Notes under the pieces: model-generated | Told to the model about the DNA's origin: nothing | Seen by the model: only the letters and a program-made list of their open reading frames with translations | Databases searched by the model: none | Position numbers and translations under genes: made by a program | Shown here: in pieces, positions 35,689-49,400 of the stretch | How the letters are laid out: each line of letters opens with the position of its first letter | Position numbering within the stretch: the first letter of the stretch is position 1 | Assembly (NCBI GenBank): GCA_018136815.1 | Contig: CM030944.1 | Coordinates: 377,045 to 441,044 of the forward strand | DNA: 64,000 bases | Direction: 5' to 3' | Source of the DNA: Isochrysis galbana | Taxonomy: Eukaryota > Haptophyta > Isochrysidales > Isochrysidaceae

Positions 35689-35925
35689 TTACCAATAAAG
35701 AATTCCAGAAGCAAGTGGCACGCTCTGAGCAGCTAGCCCATCGAAGATGAACTGGTCACGTCCGCTCTCCGAGGTGCCCGCAGTGAAAATGTACTTGTGG
35801 ATGTGGGAGTCCGTCGAGCCCTTGCAGTGGCCGATGGCGTTGATCTCCTGGCACGATTCTTCGCCGGCAAGGGGCGGCAAAGTTGCGCTGTAGCACGACC
35901 AGCGGCCGCGGGTGTTGTCTGACCT
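35689..35925 (-). pseudogene. Orphan exon-like fragment
   Basis: After a plausible acceptor (GAGCAGGTCAG near 35926), a minus-strand frame reads NTRGRWSCYSATLPPLAGEE, continues through CQEINAIGHCKGSTDSHIHK and TSESGRDQFIFDG, and stops at 35689. The mixed composition and codon use look like a real protein, unlike the surroundings. No partner exon or family was recognised. It could be the last exon of a broken gene, or cargo carried with the adjoining element. Confidence 0.35.
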
Positions 35926-36167
35926 GCTCTAGTGTTCCAGAGTTGTGTGATGTGCGTGTTTTTGAGATGTTTTGTCAAGTATTTGTTTGTGCCCATAAGG
36001 GCCGCCTGGTCTCGGGCCGCGCTGCCGTGGGAGCGCGGCCGTCGCCAGGGCGGGAGGGGCCTCTGCCATAAGGCATGCCCATTGGAGGAGTGGCCCTGTG
36101 GGCCTGTTCATGCTCTGCTGGAGCTGGAGCCTGCAGACAGCTGCTCCCCATGGGGGGAGCCAGCATC

Positions 36168-36312
36168 CAGCATGGCTGCTGTGCATGGTGTGGCCGGAGC
36201 CACGGGCCGTGTGGCGCGACGGGGGTCCGCACGCACCTGCTCGGCCTCTGATAGCGGGCGCGGCCGCTTCGACAGCGACTGCTCCATGCCCCATGCACAG
36301 CAGCCATGCTGG
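36168..36312. repeat. Inverted repeat with 22-bp arms
   Basis: CCAGCATGGCTGCTGTGCATGG near 36169 and its complement CCATGCACAGCAGCCATGCTGG near 36291 could form a stem with a loop of about 100 bases. Confidence 0.75.
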
Positions 36313-36403
36313 GGGGCCGCCCTCGGCGGGGGGCCCGAAGGAGAGGAGGGGAGCGGCGGCGCGCTCCATGGCAACTGACTATAAAGTTAGTTGGCCCACG
36401 CGG

Positions 36404-36555
36404 GGGAATCCTCTTGGTAGTGGTGTGCTCCTCCCACGTCAGGAAATCCTCTTGGGGTAGGTTTGCGCTTGGGCAGTGGTGTGCGCCTTCCACGTCAGGA
36501 AATCCTCTTGGGGTAGGGATGTGCTCTAGTAGTGGTGTGCGCCTCCCATCTCCCA
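36404..36555. repeat. Tandem repeat, about 56-bp unit, nearly three copies
   Basis: GGAAATCCTCTTGGGGTAGG, then AGTGGTGTGCGCC and TCCCACGTCA, recur at about 36404, 36441 and 36497; the first copy is shorter. Confidence 0.85.
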
Positions 36556-36617
36556 TGGTAGGTAGAATCCTCACGCAAGCGTGCACTTCGTAAGTAATGC
36601 CCACTTCTGTGGTCGGT

Positions 36618-36945
36618 GGGTAAAGCGTGTGCGCGCGATACGTAGGGGGAGGGGGGGGGGGGGGCGAATCGCACCATTTCTTGGCGAAGATTTTCGTGGT
36701 GGCAGGTGCCCCCCCCCGAGGTTTTTTCTTGGTTGGGCATCGCGCCACGGTCAAAAAATGCAGCCCAACCCTTACTATGTTAAAAACCCTTGTTTGACCG
36801 CCCCATGCCTTGCGGCTTCTCCCCTCGCGCGCTACTCAGGACTCAGGGGCTCGAGTTGTGCAGGTGGCGGGCTTGAGCGGGGTGCTCCTGCCCCTAGCGG
36901 TCTGGTCCTCGTCGTTCCTCCTGTTCCTCCAAGTGGTACGGTATT
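36618..36945 (-). mobile_element. GGGCGGTCAAACAG element (copy 2) fused to an arm fragment of the long-TIR family
   Basis: 36618-36804 is the reverse complement of 11841-12030. It is followed at once (36806-36945) by sequence matching the inner arm of the 56723-57713 element: CTTGCGGCTTCTCCCCTCG, then CCCCTAGCGGTCTGG and CCTCCTGTTCCTCC. Finding the two blocks adjacent here, and the same motif inside the 57-kb element, suggests they belong to one larger family. Confidence 0.65.
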
Positions 36946-37408
36946 TTCTTGTGCCTAATCGCTAATCGTGCTAGTGTTGGTGTGGGGCGTGGCAAGTGGT
37001 ATCTGCTGGCCTGTGTGGTAGGTGATTGCGCGGGGAGTGGGGGTGGGGGGGGGGTCATCGCGCGGGACTGAACCTATAAGACAACTCGCGAGAATGTTCA
37101 CTATGCTATGCTGGCTATCTTACAAGGAAGAAGGCGCTTGGACAAGTAGGGACAAGCATGGAGTAGCGCCTCAGCATCCGCCTACGTATCTACATCAACG
37201 CTGACTGAATCCTATCTATCCATTCCTCTACGCTGACCGATGTTGCCGCCTTGCCCTTACACGTAGAGCTGGTGAAATCATCAAGCGCGGACGGGCGGCG
37301 TGTTGTCGCTCACGGCACCTGCCGGAAAGCAACGGCCCCGAGGCTATTCCCTCACAGACCAGTTGCAAGAATTGCGGCTCTACCGGTAGATGCAACGCGC
37401 TTCCCGTT

Positions 37409-40400
37409 TCAAGACGGCACTGCCTTCATTGCGTTCATGTCTGTGAGCTTGCGCTGATCGATCTCAAAAGCCGACTCCGGTTTGCTCCGCCCCCTGGTCG
37501 CAAGTAGCACGCCGACTGCTGTCGACTGCCAGATGGAGCCCTCCCCTCCCTCCCAGATCAGCTGTTGCGCCGCTGCGCGAATAGCCCACGCCTTTGGAAC
37601 ACAGCGCATGGCGTCCAACGGCGGCTGCTGGTCTCGTCCCGTGCAGGTTGCAATCGCCCCAAGAGCAACAAAGTCCTTGGAGGGCGGCACCGCAGTCCAA
37701 ATCGACAGAGGCTCTGGCCCTGGGACATGCCACGTGCAAATGTAGCGTTCCGGAGGCGGCAGCACCTGGTCGAGCGCCGCTTGCAACCGCGAACTAGATC
37801 CCGAACGCAACATTGCATTGGCGCGGGTGTCGCGCAGCTCGATAATCATCGCGGCCCCTCGTGCAGGGGCCGCGTCGGCGGCGGTGGCAACCGCGCTTCG
37901 GGCGTGGTGGCCAAGGACCACAACCGCTCGTCCCGTTGATAGCCCCCCTCTTTCGACAGGCTGCCAAATAGTGAGCACTCGGTTATCCAACGACGAGAGA
38001 CGTGCGACGCGTACGAAGCCGGAAGCAGGCCGGACCGAGACGACGAACTGCTTTAGCTCCTCGCTGCTTAGCTTGCGTGGAGGCACTGGGACCGCACTAT
38101 GGTGGAGCTCGGGGATTCGTTGCAGGGGTATGACGAGATCTTGCACCGGAGAGACAGCGCCTTGGAAAGCATCATTCGGCGGCGACTCAGTGGATGTGCA
38201 CCCGGCGATGAAGTCATCGCAAGAGAGCAATCCATCCGAGTCCGAATCAAGTCTACGCACGGCCTCGTGTACCTGTACCACCGTCGCTTGCATGTCTAGC
38301 CAACGCAGAGCGGAGTAGAATTCGGAGCAGCTCATTAGGCCGGAACGCGAGACATTGAAAGCATGGAAGGCCTGTAATGGCGATAGACCGCGAGCAGCAA
38401 GGCGCCGACTAGTCGCAGCCATGAGCGCACGGTGCTCGAAAAGAGTGAACTCGTCCTTCTCGCATAGAATAGCGGCGGCGGAGGTGCGCTCCCACGGCAC
38501 TTGCCTCCGCCGCCTGCAGGCCCGTACCTCGTTAAAGAATGCCTGTCTCTCTTTTGGCTCATTGGTCTGGAGGCAACGCAACAAGAGATGTTGGCCACGC
38601 GTGTCAAACTCCGTGTGGGACGACAAGAAAGCTAGGCACTCTCGCACAACGTCGCGCTCATAGTCGGACGTCGGCTGCCGTCGATAGTTGATGGCGTCAA
38701 GGACCTTAGCATGTGTGTGCAACGCCACTAGGGGGAGGTCGCGTCCCTCGAAGCCCGGCGCAAGCACGCCGTCGCCCTTCTCCGACGAAATGTGGAGCGC
38801 GCCGCGAAGTGATTCGGCTTCTGCCAGAGACAATACAATCCAATGCCGGGAGCCTGGGCCCTCTTGGTGCGAATGCAATTGCTCTTCAACAAGTGGAACA
38901 ACCGGTGACTCGGGCTCACTTAACCGTAGTGCTCCCACTCGGCAAGACACGTTCTCTAGCGCCTCAGATGCTGCTTCCGCCACATCGGCTACAGTGTGCA
39001 AATCAACCGCACGGCCTAATGCGGCGAGTTCGCCCGCCGTGAGCAGACCATCTGAGGCTGAATCGAAAAATCCGAAGGCCGCACGTACTTGAGCCGCCTG
39101 CGCAGGGGTGAGCGTGGGCGTGGAGCCAAAGGAAAGTGACTCCGTTAATTGACCCGAGCGTCGCGGTGGCGGTTGCCATTCCATCGCGCAAACGACATTC
39201 TTTAGCCGCCGGTGTGCCTTGAGCGTCCAGCCGGGCCAGAAAAAATTATTTGACATCCAAAGCCGCGCCGGCCACCGGAGAGGGCGCGCCTTCTGCTGAC
39301 CAGCTCGATAGACCCCAAACCGCGACCATGGATAAAACGGCCCACCCGTCCCAAAGACTCCTCCAGATGATGCTGAGTATGCTTCGTGCAAGATGCTCAA
39401 TTCCCAAGGGCGAGGCGTGTCATCCTCGCGAGAAAAATTGTGGCGGGCTGGCTCGAAGACACCGACAGACTCTTCCTCTTGATTCTTCTCTTGCTCTTGC
39501 TCCTGCTCTTGCTCTTGCTCCTGCTCTTGCTCCTGCTCTTGCTCCTGCTCTTGCACTTGTTCGATGTCAAGCGCGATCGAACGATGCTGACGGTACGCAG
39601 ACTGACGCGCCACCTCCGCATACAGCGCCCTTTCTTCAATCGCGGCTTCTCCACTCAGCACACTTCGCTGCGCATCTGCCAAAGCCAAGGCCCGCTCACC
39701 GCAGCGCGGAGCGGCTGGCACACCCGATTCAAGCTCAAATGCTAGTGGCTCGACGAATACTCGCACCGCTTGAACCTCGTTTTCACGCGCCTCAGGAGTC
39801 CCACATCGAGAATGGTTGCCGAGGAGATGCTCGAGGGCCCGCTGCCGAAAGATATGCGACAGGCGTTGTTCGCCCAACAGCCCCGCCTGCACGTCCTCGG
39901 ACCGCATGAGATTAAGCAGCAGCCACGCACAGATGGCCTTTAGCGCCTGCTCGGTGGTTGCTTGAGCCAGGGGCTTTTGCTCACCCAACGGCACTCCGCG
40001 CATTCGGGCGACGTCAGTGCGCACCAATTGCGCGACCTGAGGCGAGAGCAAGAGGCTGATGGTCTGGCCGGCACCAATGCCTCGCATCCGAAAGGCTCCC
40101 TGCGCGAAGTCGCGGAAAGTCATATCCTTCCCAAGGGTCAAAGCTGCGCGCGCAGATAGAGTTTGCTCGACGTCGACGCCGGTCGAGTGCACTTGGTCGA
40201 AAAATGTGAAGCGCTTGGCAGCCGCAACATTGCAACCTTTCAGCTCGAGAGTCTTAAATCCAGCTCGTAAAAGGATCATCTGCCGGTCGTCCTCGCCCAT
40301 GTAGACGACGCCTTCCATGCCGTTGAGACCACGTTGGAGGAGACGACTCGCAACTTGGACATTCGTTAGGCCAGTGATCAGCGCACCCGAGTCGATGAGA

Positions 40401-43400
40401 GTGTGAAACGGTGGGTTGGCAGTAGCAACCTCATCTAACAGCTGTTGCACACTCCATGCCGTGGGTAAAATTTCAAGTGACACAACCTCCTCCGACGTGA
40501 GACAACGCAACATCTGCGCATCATCGCCGCGTTCGTATTGACACCCTCCAAAGTCTCGGGGGAGCAGATCCGATGGCGTGCCCGAAAACCCAAGTCGGCA
40601 TCCAAAGAGCGCACTGGAACCTAGATCTTGGCCGTTGGCGCTCAATTTGCGCGATTGGTGCTGCATGGTAAGAGGGAATACGAGCTGCTCAAGGTAATGC
40701 TCAATGGCATGCGGCAACTCACCGAGGAGCTCGTACAGCACATCCATTTGCTCGTCATCGTTCGGGTTGATTAGCTGTAGCGGCCACAAGCCTTCTTGCT
40801 CATGCTTGGCACCATTTGCAGCCGGCATTCCATTACCTGTATGGGCATCGAGTGCGCAACACGGGCCTGGCGAGACTGACACACCCCCTAGATCTACCAG
40901 AAGGTTGGATGGTTGTGCCTCGCCCACCGTTGCCACGACCGCAGTTGCGCCGCCAAGCCGCCCTGCCCCACGCACATGGCCGCCGGCAAGCTCCACCCAA
41001 TGGGCATACATCCGACAAGTCGGTCTTTCACGGAACGCTCCGGCTTCTTGGCACATTGTTTCGAGGAGGAGATTGAAGAGGCCGCGCATGTCTTGCCGTC
41101 GAAGCCCCTCGTGACGGTATGCAAGGATTGTAAGTCCAATCAGTGCGTCTGGGTGCGAGAATTCAGCTGCATGAGAAGGCACATCCTTGCCAACGAAGGG
41201 CACTGCTAGTAACTGGCGCGCATGTGGCACTGCGCTCATGCTTGCAGGCTCTTGCGGCAAGGGCGCGTCCCCAAGGAGACCATAGTGGACGCGCCCAACT
41301 TTGCTGATGACATGTGGTAGGACAGAGTATAGCCACACGTGCGTGAGATTCAGGAGTTGGGCATGCTCTTCAGGCATGTTTCCGATCAACTCTTCCCATC
41401 CAGCCAGACCGACGGCCTCTGGATTGTTGGGGTTCGTTCCGATTGTCCCGTTACTGAGGACGATCCCATCACCACAAGCGTCTGGGTCGCGTGAGATGTA
41501 GCCGGCAATCTGTTCATCGGTGCCATGTTGCACGCGGTTCCGCCGTAGCCAAAGCAACGCCCAATGAGTGAGCAGTGGACGGAGTCGTACATCATAGAAG
41601 GACCGCTGTAAGAGCACGAAATGAGGCTTCGTCTGTAGTTGGAATTGGGCGGCGCCTTCCGCAACCGTGATCGTCAGCTGAGTGAGGAGCTTCTGCGCCT
41701 CCGGACTCTCATGCCACGCAGCAGTGCACTGGCGCGAAGTCGGGTACAGTATCCCATCTAGCAAGTGGAAGGGCAGCTGCCAACGGAGCGGAGCGAAGTG
41801 AATTGGCTTTCTTTCGCCATGCGGCCAATTGAGCTCTGAGCGGAGTGGATGTAATAGAAGGTCGACCTCATCTAGCAACCCGACGGATTTTCGAAACACT
41901 GCGAGGACCTCGGCAAGGGTGCATGTCTCGACCCTCAACTCCTTAAGTCTATCGGTCCCCACGCCGGCTCGCCGCCGCCTCATGCCCAGGAGACGCTGAA
42001 GCCGGCGGAGCAGCTCTTGGTCGTCGGCTGACGGCTCAGCCGCCAAAGTAGGCACCTCACCCTGCAGCGTAGCGACACCTTCGATGAACTTGAGCATCAC
42101 CGACTTCAGCGACGTGGGGTCAATCAAGAGCACGCCGCGCAGCCGCGTAGCATGTCGGAGCCGCTCGAGCAAGAGAGGCTCAACAGCAGTGTATCGGTCA
42201 AACCGCATGCCGTAGACGGGACGTGGCGCTAGCCCACCGAGCCTTTCGCGGAGGACACCGTACGCCGATGGCAACAGATGAGGCGGCACAATCGAAACAA
42301 CGAAGCGAGAGCCGTCTGCGAGCATTGTGGCAAGGATAGGCGCAATGACCGTTGTCTTGCCCTGGCCCATGATGAGCTGATGGCAAAGGGAGCGACCCTC
42401 AGCATGGGCTTGTAGGAATTTAAGAAGGAGTGAAACTTGCGCCTCGCGTAAGAGCAAGCCATGAGTGAACTCGTAGATGAGGAAGTTAGGCTCGAATACG
42501 AGCGCTGTTCCCGTAGCGGAGGTACGCACGTAATGCCGACGAGCGACAAGCGATGAGGCCAACGCATCCGCCTTCGAGAGGATTTCGCGCTCGCGCTCGC
42601 GCCGCATCATCACCGCCTCCTCATCCCCCGACTTGGTCAGCCGCCGACTCGCAGTGTGGGAGCGGGTCAACGCCTGGGACGTGGAAGCGGTGGGGAGCTG
42701 CAGAGTGTGCACTATCGATAAGAGGCCTCGCGCCTCATCCAAGCAGCGCAAAGCTTGAGAAATACGATTGCCGACGAGCAACGCAAGAGCCGTCTCGTCG
42801 ATGACACGCTCTGCCTCGTGAGGTTCGAGATAGGGATTGAGAATCAATATCTCCGCCTGCCCTTGCGCGGAAGCGAGGAGACGGACGAGGTGGTCGAAAC
42901 CAAAGGTCGCCTCACGGCCACCAGCGCGCGCAAGCGCAAAACCCGCGAGTTTCTCGGCAGCAGCGGCCTCAGCAGCGTCGGACATTTCATCAATTCCCGG
43001 TGCTATATTGATAGCAGTGTTGGCTAGAGAGGTGGCACTTGAGACGAGCTGCTTGAAGCGCACTTCGTCGCGCCGCAGGAGAGCATTGAGCCGCTCGACA
43101 ATCGTGCTCGCCGACTTTTGGAGCGCCTGGATACCAGCGCTTGAGGAGGCATGCGCACGCAGCTCAGCTTCCGAAAAGCCCGTGAGCCGTGGTACCGCGA
43201 CAGAATTTTGATGTGACGTGTGAAATGCGAAATCTTCTTCGAGGCGGCGGAGCATCGCCGCCGCCAAGTCGGATCGTGCTGCGGGGTGGCCACTCAACGC
43301 GAAAGGTAGCCTAGCCTCGAGTGGGGTTAAACCGAGCTGAGAGCGCGTCTTCTCGATGACCAGAGTCGGGAGTCCTATTGGCTGTAATGGCAACTCAGAA

Positions 43401-46400
43401 AATGCACTCGCCTCGCCCTCGGCACATGCCGCCATCTGAACACGTTGCTGCGCGCTCACAGCGGACGCCGAGAGCCAGAGCCAACGCCGGTAAGCAGGTG
43501 GTAGAACCTCTCTTACACGGGGGCAAAAGCCCTGAATGCGTGCAATGAGAGCCGGGGGGAGGTGGACGAGCGCTTGCCGCTCAAAGGAAGGGAATGAATG
43601 CCTTGGCCAGGCAATGAGCCCGTCCGCCTCATGGGCCTTAAGCACAGCCGACATCTTCTCAAACAGTTTGTGCAACACGTCTTGGCCCCGGAACATCACC
43701 GTCACCTTGACATTACGGTCGTCCTCGAACTTGGGCAGATGGCGAGCGAGCTGAGGGTTGTGTGCCATCACTCGAAGAGTCGACATGAGTATGCTCTTCG
43801 ACGACCATTCACTAACTGGCAGAAGCCGTAGCAAGAAGCAGCCAAGGGTATGACCGGAGTCGTTCGCCAGAAGTTTGAAGAACACGTCGCCGCGCATGAG
43901 CTCGTATAGGAAGAGAAACCCCTTTTGGTCGCGACCGCCTCGCAACTCGAGCCCATTTGTCAGCCAGCGGTCGAGTGCCGACGCTGCCTCACGGCCTACT
44001 GGGTTCTCTGGGCGAGAGTACGAAAGGGCTTCAAACTTTCCAAAGACGGCACCGAGACCTTCACCGGCCACACAGGTGCGGTCTTGTACGGCATCGAAAT
44101 GGGGCCCAACTGACATTGCTGGACACGGCAATGCAACGTCCACACCAAGACCTTGTGGATCTGCGCTCTTGGCGGCATGGAGCAGCGTCATCCGCGACTG
44201 CAACACATTGGGCAGTCGCGTAGATTCTGATCCTCTTGGAGACGAAAGATGGGCAAGAAGGACGAGCTCGTCGTCCACCGACAGTCGAGATAGTACTGAT
44301 ACATGTGCGTGCTTGCGCGTGTACGCTACCATCTCCTCGATGAGATCCCACGGCAGGAGTGGATAGAAAGGCGTATGCAGCGCGAAGAGAGAGATACGCA
44401 GCCTGCACGCGTGTGCGTCGGGGTGCTGGTCACCTTGTGCCTCGCTCAGTTGAGAGACTATTTGGGCCTCATCGGGCGAAAGCGGCCGATCGCACACGCA
44501 TTGCGGAGCGAGGGCGACAACAGCGTCGTATTGACGCGCCAGCATCTTGAGCAGGAGCATGTAGAGAGCAGCAGCGAGCGTGGGAAAGAAGAAGAAGGCT
44601 TCCGAGAGATGGATTGCGTACAAATAATGTCTTGCTGATCCGAGATTCCTGAGCCAGGTCGCATCATCCATGTTGAGCTCAACGTCGCATGGAAAAAGTT
44701 TCGCAGTCGCTCGCGATGCCTCAGACGCGCCGTCCGGCATCGATGCACGGCAGGGTCGAGCAGCCGCCGACACCAACAATGCAAGGCTACCCCCCTCACG
44801 CTCTAGCAAAAGAGAATGCGGAACGCCACGCATCAGCCGCTTGATGGCGATGGACGAGCGATCCGACAGAAAGAAGCCCTCATGTTGTAAACAATAAAAG
44901 CAAGAACGCTCGCCCTCGTCGCGTAGCGCGAATGTCAACCCAAGCTTTGGAAGCTCCACACGCTCAACGAGGCGCGGCTGCTCTGGATCCTCGATAGCTC
45001 GGTATCCATCGCTGGACACGTTCGCCCACGCCAAGACGTGTGAAAGTGCCTCGAGTCGGCCGAAACGCTGAGCAAGGCGGCTTAGAGACGAGCCCCTTGG
45101 GGCCATCATGAGATTCAGTAAGAGCTGCGTCGGCTTTGACGGATCCAATTCCGCCGTCGCAGCGTGGCTGCCAGACGCGAACGGCGATGCGAGCTTGCTT
45201 GACGACGAGCGCGGTACTAGCGCAGATGCCCCCGCGCCAGAACCACACACGGCTTGGGCAGGGGACTCCTCGAGAAGGTGCACTCTGAAAATAGTGGCGC
45301 CCGCATCTACGTCGGATGCGGACAGTCGAACGATCAGCCTAGTATCCACAGCGCCACCTGAAGGCCGCGCGTCGCCTGTCAACGAGCCGTCTTCGTTCTG
45401 CCATAGGTCATAGCTAGATAGTAGCGCGGTTGGCATGAGCCCGTGTAACAGCCGCGCCGGCACGTAGGACTGCCGGCCAAGAGCCGAGGTCAAACGACGA
45501 GATATGACGAGCGAGGCACAGGGTGTCAATGGGCGGCTTGCGTCCCCCATGGAACGTACAATGCGACCATTGGAACGGACTCCAGCCAAACGGGGAGAGA
45601 GGTTGTGTAACGAGACGCCCCCGTCCGAAGTCCAAGCGAGTGAGCGATACCATCGTCGGCCATGCTCAAGCAAGTCATATACGTGCACTGCTTTCTTGTC
45701 GCGTAGGACCAACAATTCTTTAAAAAAGAGCGGCGATGCAGGATATGTTGCCAACGAATTGTTGCTAGTGCTGGCCGCATGCACCTTTCTAGCTGTAATA
45801 AGGGCATAGCGTGAACTCGAATAATCCATACCTGCCAGGAAAATTTCCACACTCCCTAGACGATCAAGTACGCATGAATCATCAAGCGCTTCTTTGATCC
45901 AGCGCTCGCTGGCGCGCAGTTGAGAGGGGTAATTGCGCTGGCAAGCAAGTGGAGGGAGTCGTGAATCGGCGGCCCAGACGTGCACGTCGGCACGTGACCC
46001 AACCAAATGAAACCAGTCGCGCTGCTCTGTAGAAGATACGCGCACGGCTTGCATTGGCTCAGCGCCCACAGCCTCACCGAAGACGGACATGAAGTCGGAC
46101 GAGGTGCGAATATGCGGCGGCAGAGGTCCGAGCGTCTGCTTGCGCAGTGAAAATTCACCAAATTGAACGTTTATCTCGGCGTTTGCTCCATTCGTTGTTG
46201 TCATCCGGCGCAACCACTCCTCCAAGGGATCACGCCGCGACGGGCGCCCGCCGCTCAGGCCGATGCTGCCCTGACTATCCGTGGCATCATCATCGAGGGG
46301 CTGAAGAGCCTCTCTTGCCGCGCTGGCGAGATCGGTCGTATCCGGAACATACCGACCAACGCCGCGGTATCCCGGGTGTTGATGCCAAGAACGCGGCTCA

Positions 46401-49400
46401 AGCGCGCTAGCAGCCTCCGAGACAGGGAGCACACGCGGGCCCGTGCACGTGACCGTACGAACAACGGCCTCCATGGCCGCGTTGCGTTGTCCAGGATTGC
46501 ACTCGAGGGAGCGAATAATCTTGCAGCGGTGTCGCGCAAACAGCTCGAAAATTTCCGTCTGAGGCAACCCTAGGCTGTCGGAGGTAGCCTCATCCTTAAA
46601 TGATCGTTTGGTACCCTTTGATCCGGGATCAGGTTCGACGTCAAAAGTATGATTGTTGCAGAGGAATGTTTGTGCGCACAACAGAGTTGAGAGGGCCTGG
46701 TAGTCGAGCTCATCTTCATCGATGTGCTTATAGACGAAGGCCAGGTGGGCAAAGAGAGTACACAAGGCGCTCATGTCGCGCTCGCGTAGCGCCCCGTTGG
46801 TCCACTGTTCAACAAGTGCGTGAAGCTCACGCTGCAGCATTTGGCGTAGCCTAGCAGAGCAACGGCGCAGCTTGCCAACGACCGCACGATCAAGCTGAAG
46901 CCCGCGCGCGGGCTCTGGCCGGGTGAAGCTTGGGAACTCCGCGCCTGACTCCACGAGTGGATCATCCACCGGAGGGTTGGCACCGAGCACAGCACGTATG
47001 AAGCCATCGACCCGTACCGCCATTCGTAAAACGTAGAGGATGGCAGAGCAATTGGTCGAGGTAGCAGAGTACTTGCCCGAATCGAGCTCCACGGCGAGCT
47101 CCACAAGCTTGAGCACCGGTTCGGTCACCGACGCGGGTGAGTGTGTCAGCTCGTTGAACAAGACACCAGCTGGAGTGGCAAGGTGCTGACGATTGGGTGC
47201 AGGCACCAGTTTTGGCAGAGCCTTTGTGGCCTCGATTTGCCAAAGCCCAGGCTCAAAAAGCGCTGCGTCGAGTGCGGCTTGGAGCCTAGCGGATCCAAGC
47301 GCGTGTACATGTGACGGTTGCGAGAAGAAGCCGAGAAGTAGTGGCACGCGCAGGTAGGGCACTGTGAGGTATTGAAGAAGTAGTTCAGCCTCGGGCGGAC
47401 GAAGTGCGCCGTCGAAAGATGGAAGATGCTTGAGGTGGAGCACGTCCTCCTCCTTCTCGATGCGTGCCTCGACGCCGAGCTCGAGCTTGACAAGCTCTTG
47501 TGGATCCGCAGACGAGGGTGGAGCACGCGGACGCGTCACACCAAACACGCGCCGTAGCTTTCGCTCAATCCAGGAAGTGCCCTCCGCCTGTTCGGCGCTC
47601 CGCGTGATCGCCGCGGCGTTCAATGTGCGCCCGAAGGCCGACACGACAAAGGTGCCTGACGAGGCGTCGTGACGCCAGGTGAGAAGCGCATCGAGCGGCA
47701 TCCAAGCACAAATCTCTGGTAAAGCCTCGGAAGTTGGGACCATGAGCATCTTGAACAAGAAAACCATGTCACGGAAGAAGCCTAATTCGGGGAAGTTCTC
47801 GAGCAGCAGGCGAGACTCGCCGGAAAGGTATGAAGGGAGCAATGATATAGGAGTCGGCGAGACCGTCTTGATAGGAAAAGCCATGTGCAGGCAGAGCTGC
47901 CTAAGCAACGCTTCATCGGCTGCACCAAAGCCCATGGAGCGCTCGAACGCGAAGATCACGCGGCCCGGCTTGTGGTAATGCCGCTGCGCCGCAAAGTAGT
48001 CCAGCACGCGCGTCCGTGCGCAGTGCAGCTCTGACGATGCGAGTTGCAGGTCCTCGGACTCGGCCGCGAACGAACCAAGCTCGAAGTGGAAGGCATCACC
48101 TGGCCCGTCTGCAGCTCCCGAGTAATTGAGGCAAAGGAGCGATGGCACATCGCAACACCGGATACGCATTACAGCGTCTGCGAGCGTGGCAATGCATGCA
48201 ACGACGACAAGCCGCACTGCGTCGAAGGAGCGCGTTACCCGGATCGAGAAGCAACACGCGGCGAAGTGTCGGCACACCATATTGAGCAGCCGCAGCAGGT
48301 CCGCCTGTGTCTCATATCGCATTGACGAGCGTGCCCAAAAGCATTTCTCCGAGCGCTTCGGGTGAGAACATGGGAGGGGTAGGGGCACGACCGCCGTCAA
48401 TAGATGTTGCAGCAGCGAGACCCGCAAACAGTAGGTGTTGGCGATGTGGCCTTGCTGATTTGCAAGCAATTCGCAAAGTCGGACCGAGTGGCGAAACGCA
48501 TTGCAAACATCCTCGTAAGATGATACCGAGTCTGGGACAAGACTGAGTTCCACCGGCAACACCACCGGTGGCAGCGCGCTCTCTCCCGCCAGGTGCTCCA
48601 CTTCGCGCCCATGCAGCACTCGCCCGAATAGCGGGAAAAGGGCGCTACCACGCACGCCACCTACCACATCTCCCGCCTTTGGGTCCATCCCCCCCAAAGA
48701 CCGTTCGAGGACTGGGTTAGCAACATGTTCGACAGCCGTACAGGTCTGGGCGAGTGCACGTGCATGCGTTAGGGAAAGAGGCAGCTCGCCAAGCCGCAGC
48801 TGTGCGCCGAGGGCGCTGACATGACGTGCACTAAAGCGAAGCAGCTCTGCAGCCGGAGCGGATAAGCGCGGCGGCCCCTCCTCTGCTGCTCGGCCGACAT
48901 CGCCCGACCCCGCATCGCCGCTCTGGCCACTCCCCAACCCTGCCAAGCAAATCTGCAATGCCGTCCAACGCCACAGTACGTCGATGTACGCAGCTTGTGC
49001 GGTCGATAAGCCGCACGCACGTAAGGCTGCGCCAAGAGCGACGAGCGCGCACTCGCCCCTTGAGAAATCGGCAGATAGCGGCTGTGGCGTCCAAGCAGCC
49101 CCACCCGGCATGGCTGCGCTCGTTGGCAAGGGCGTATCGTTGAGCCCGGGCAGCAACACGTCGTAGAGAAGTGATGTCTCGGAGGCAGCACCAGCTGTCG
49201 TGCCTCCGAACGGCTGACGAAATAAAAGAAACCAAAAGGTTGAATCGGCGAGACGCTCGCGGGGCACGCCGCGCACACAGACACAAGTGCTATACTCGAG
49301 TTGGCCGCTAGCTGCATTGCGACGACATGGATGCTTGCGCAGAGAGACGGCACCAGTAGCGCAGACGGTGAGCGAGAAACTGCGATCGTCTTCGCGGCGG

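Larger units (their letters stand above)
33870..37408. other. Intergenic region with mobile elements and small repeats
   Basis: No complete gene. Separate entries cover the hAT-like element, the inverted element copy, tandem arrays and an orphan exon. Around 34140-34215 the motif CGGATATTTAGG occurs twice. 36950-37408 shows nothing recognisable and probably includes the 3' untranslated region of the giant minus-strand gene. Confidence 0.55.

Noticed and set aside
39478..39562. Regular short repeat that might suggest a CRISPR-like array
   Set aside because: No spacers; it is a dipeptide-coding (Glu-Gln) run inside a gene.
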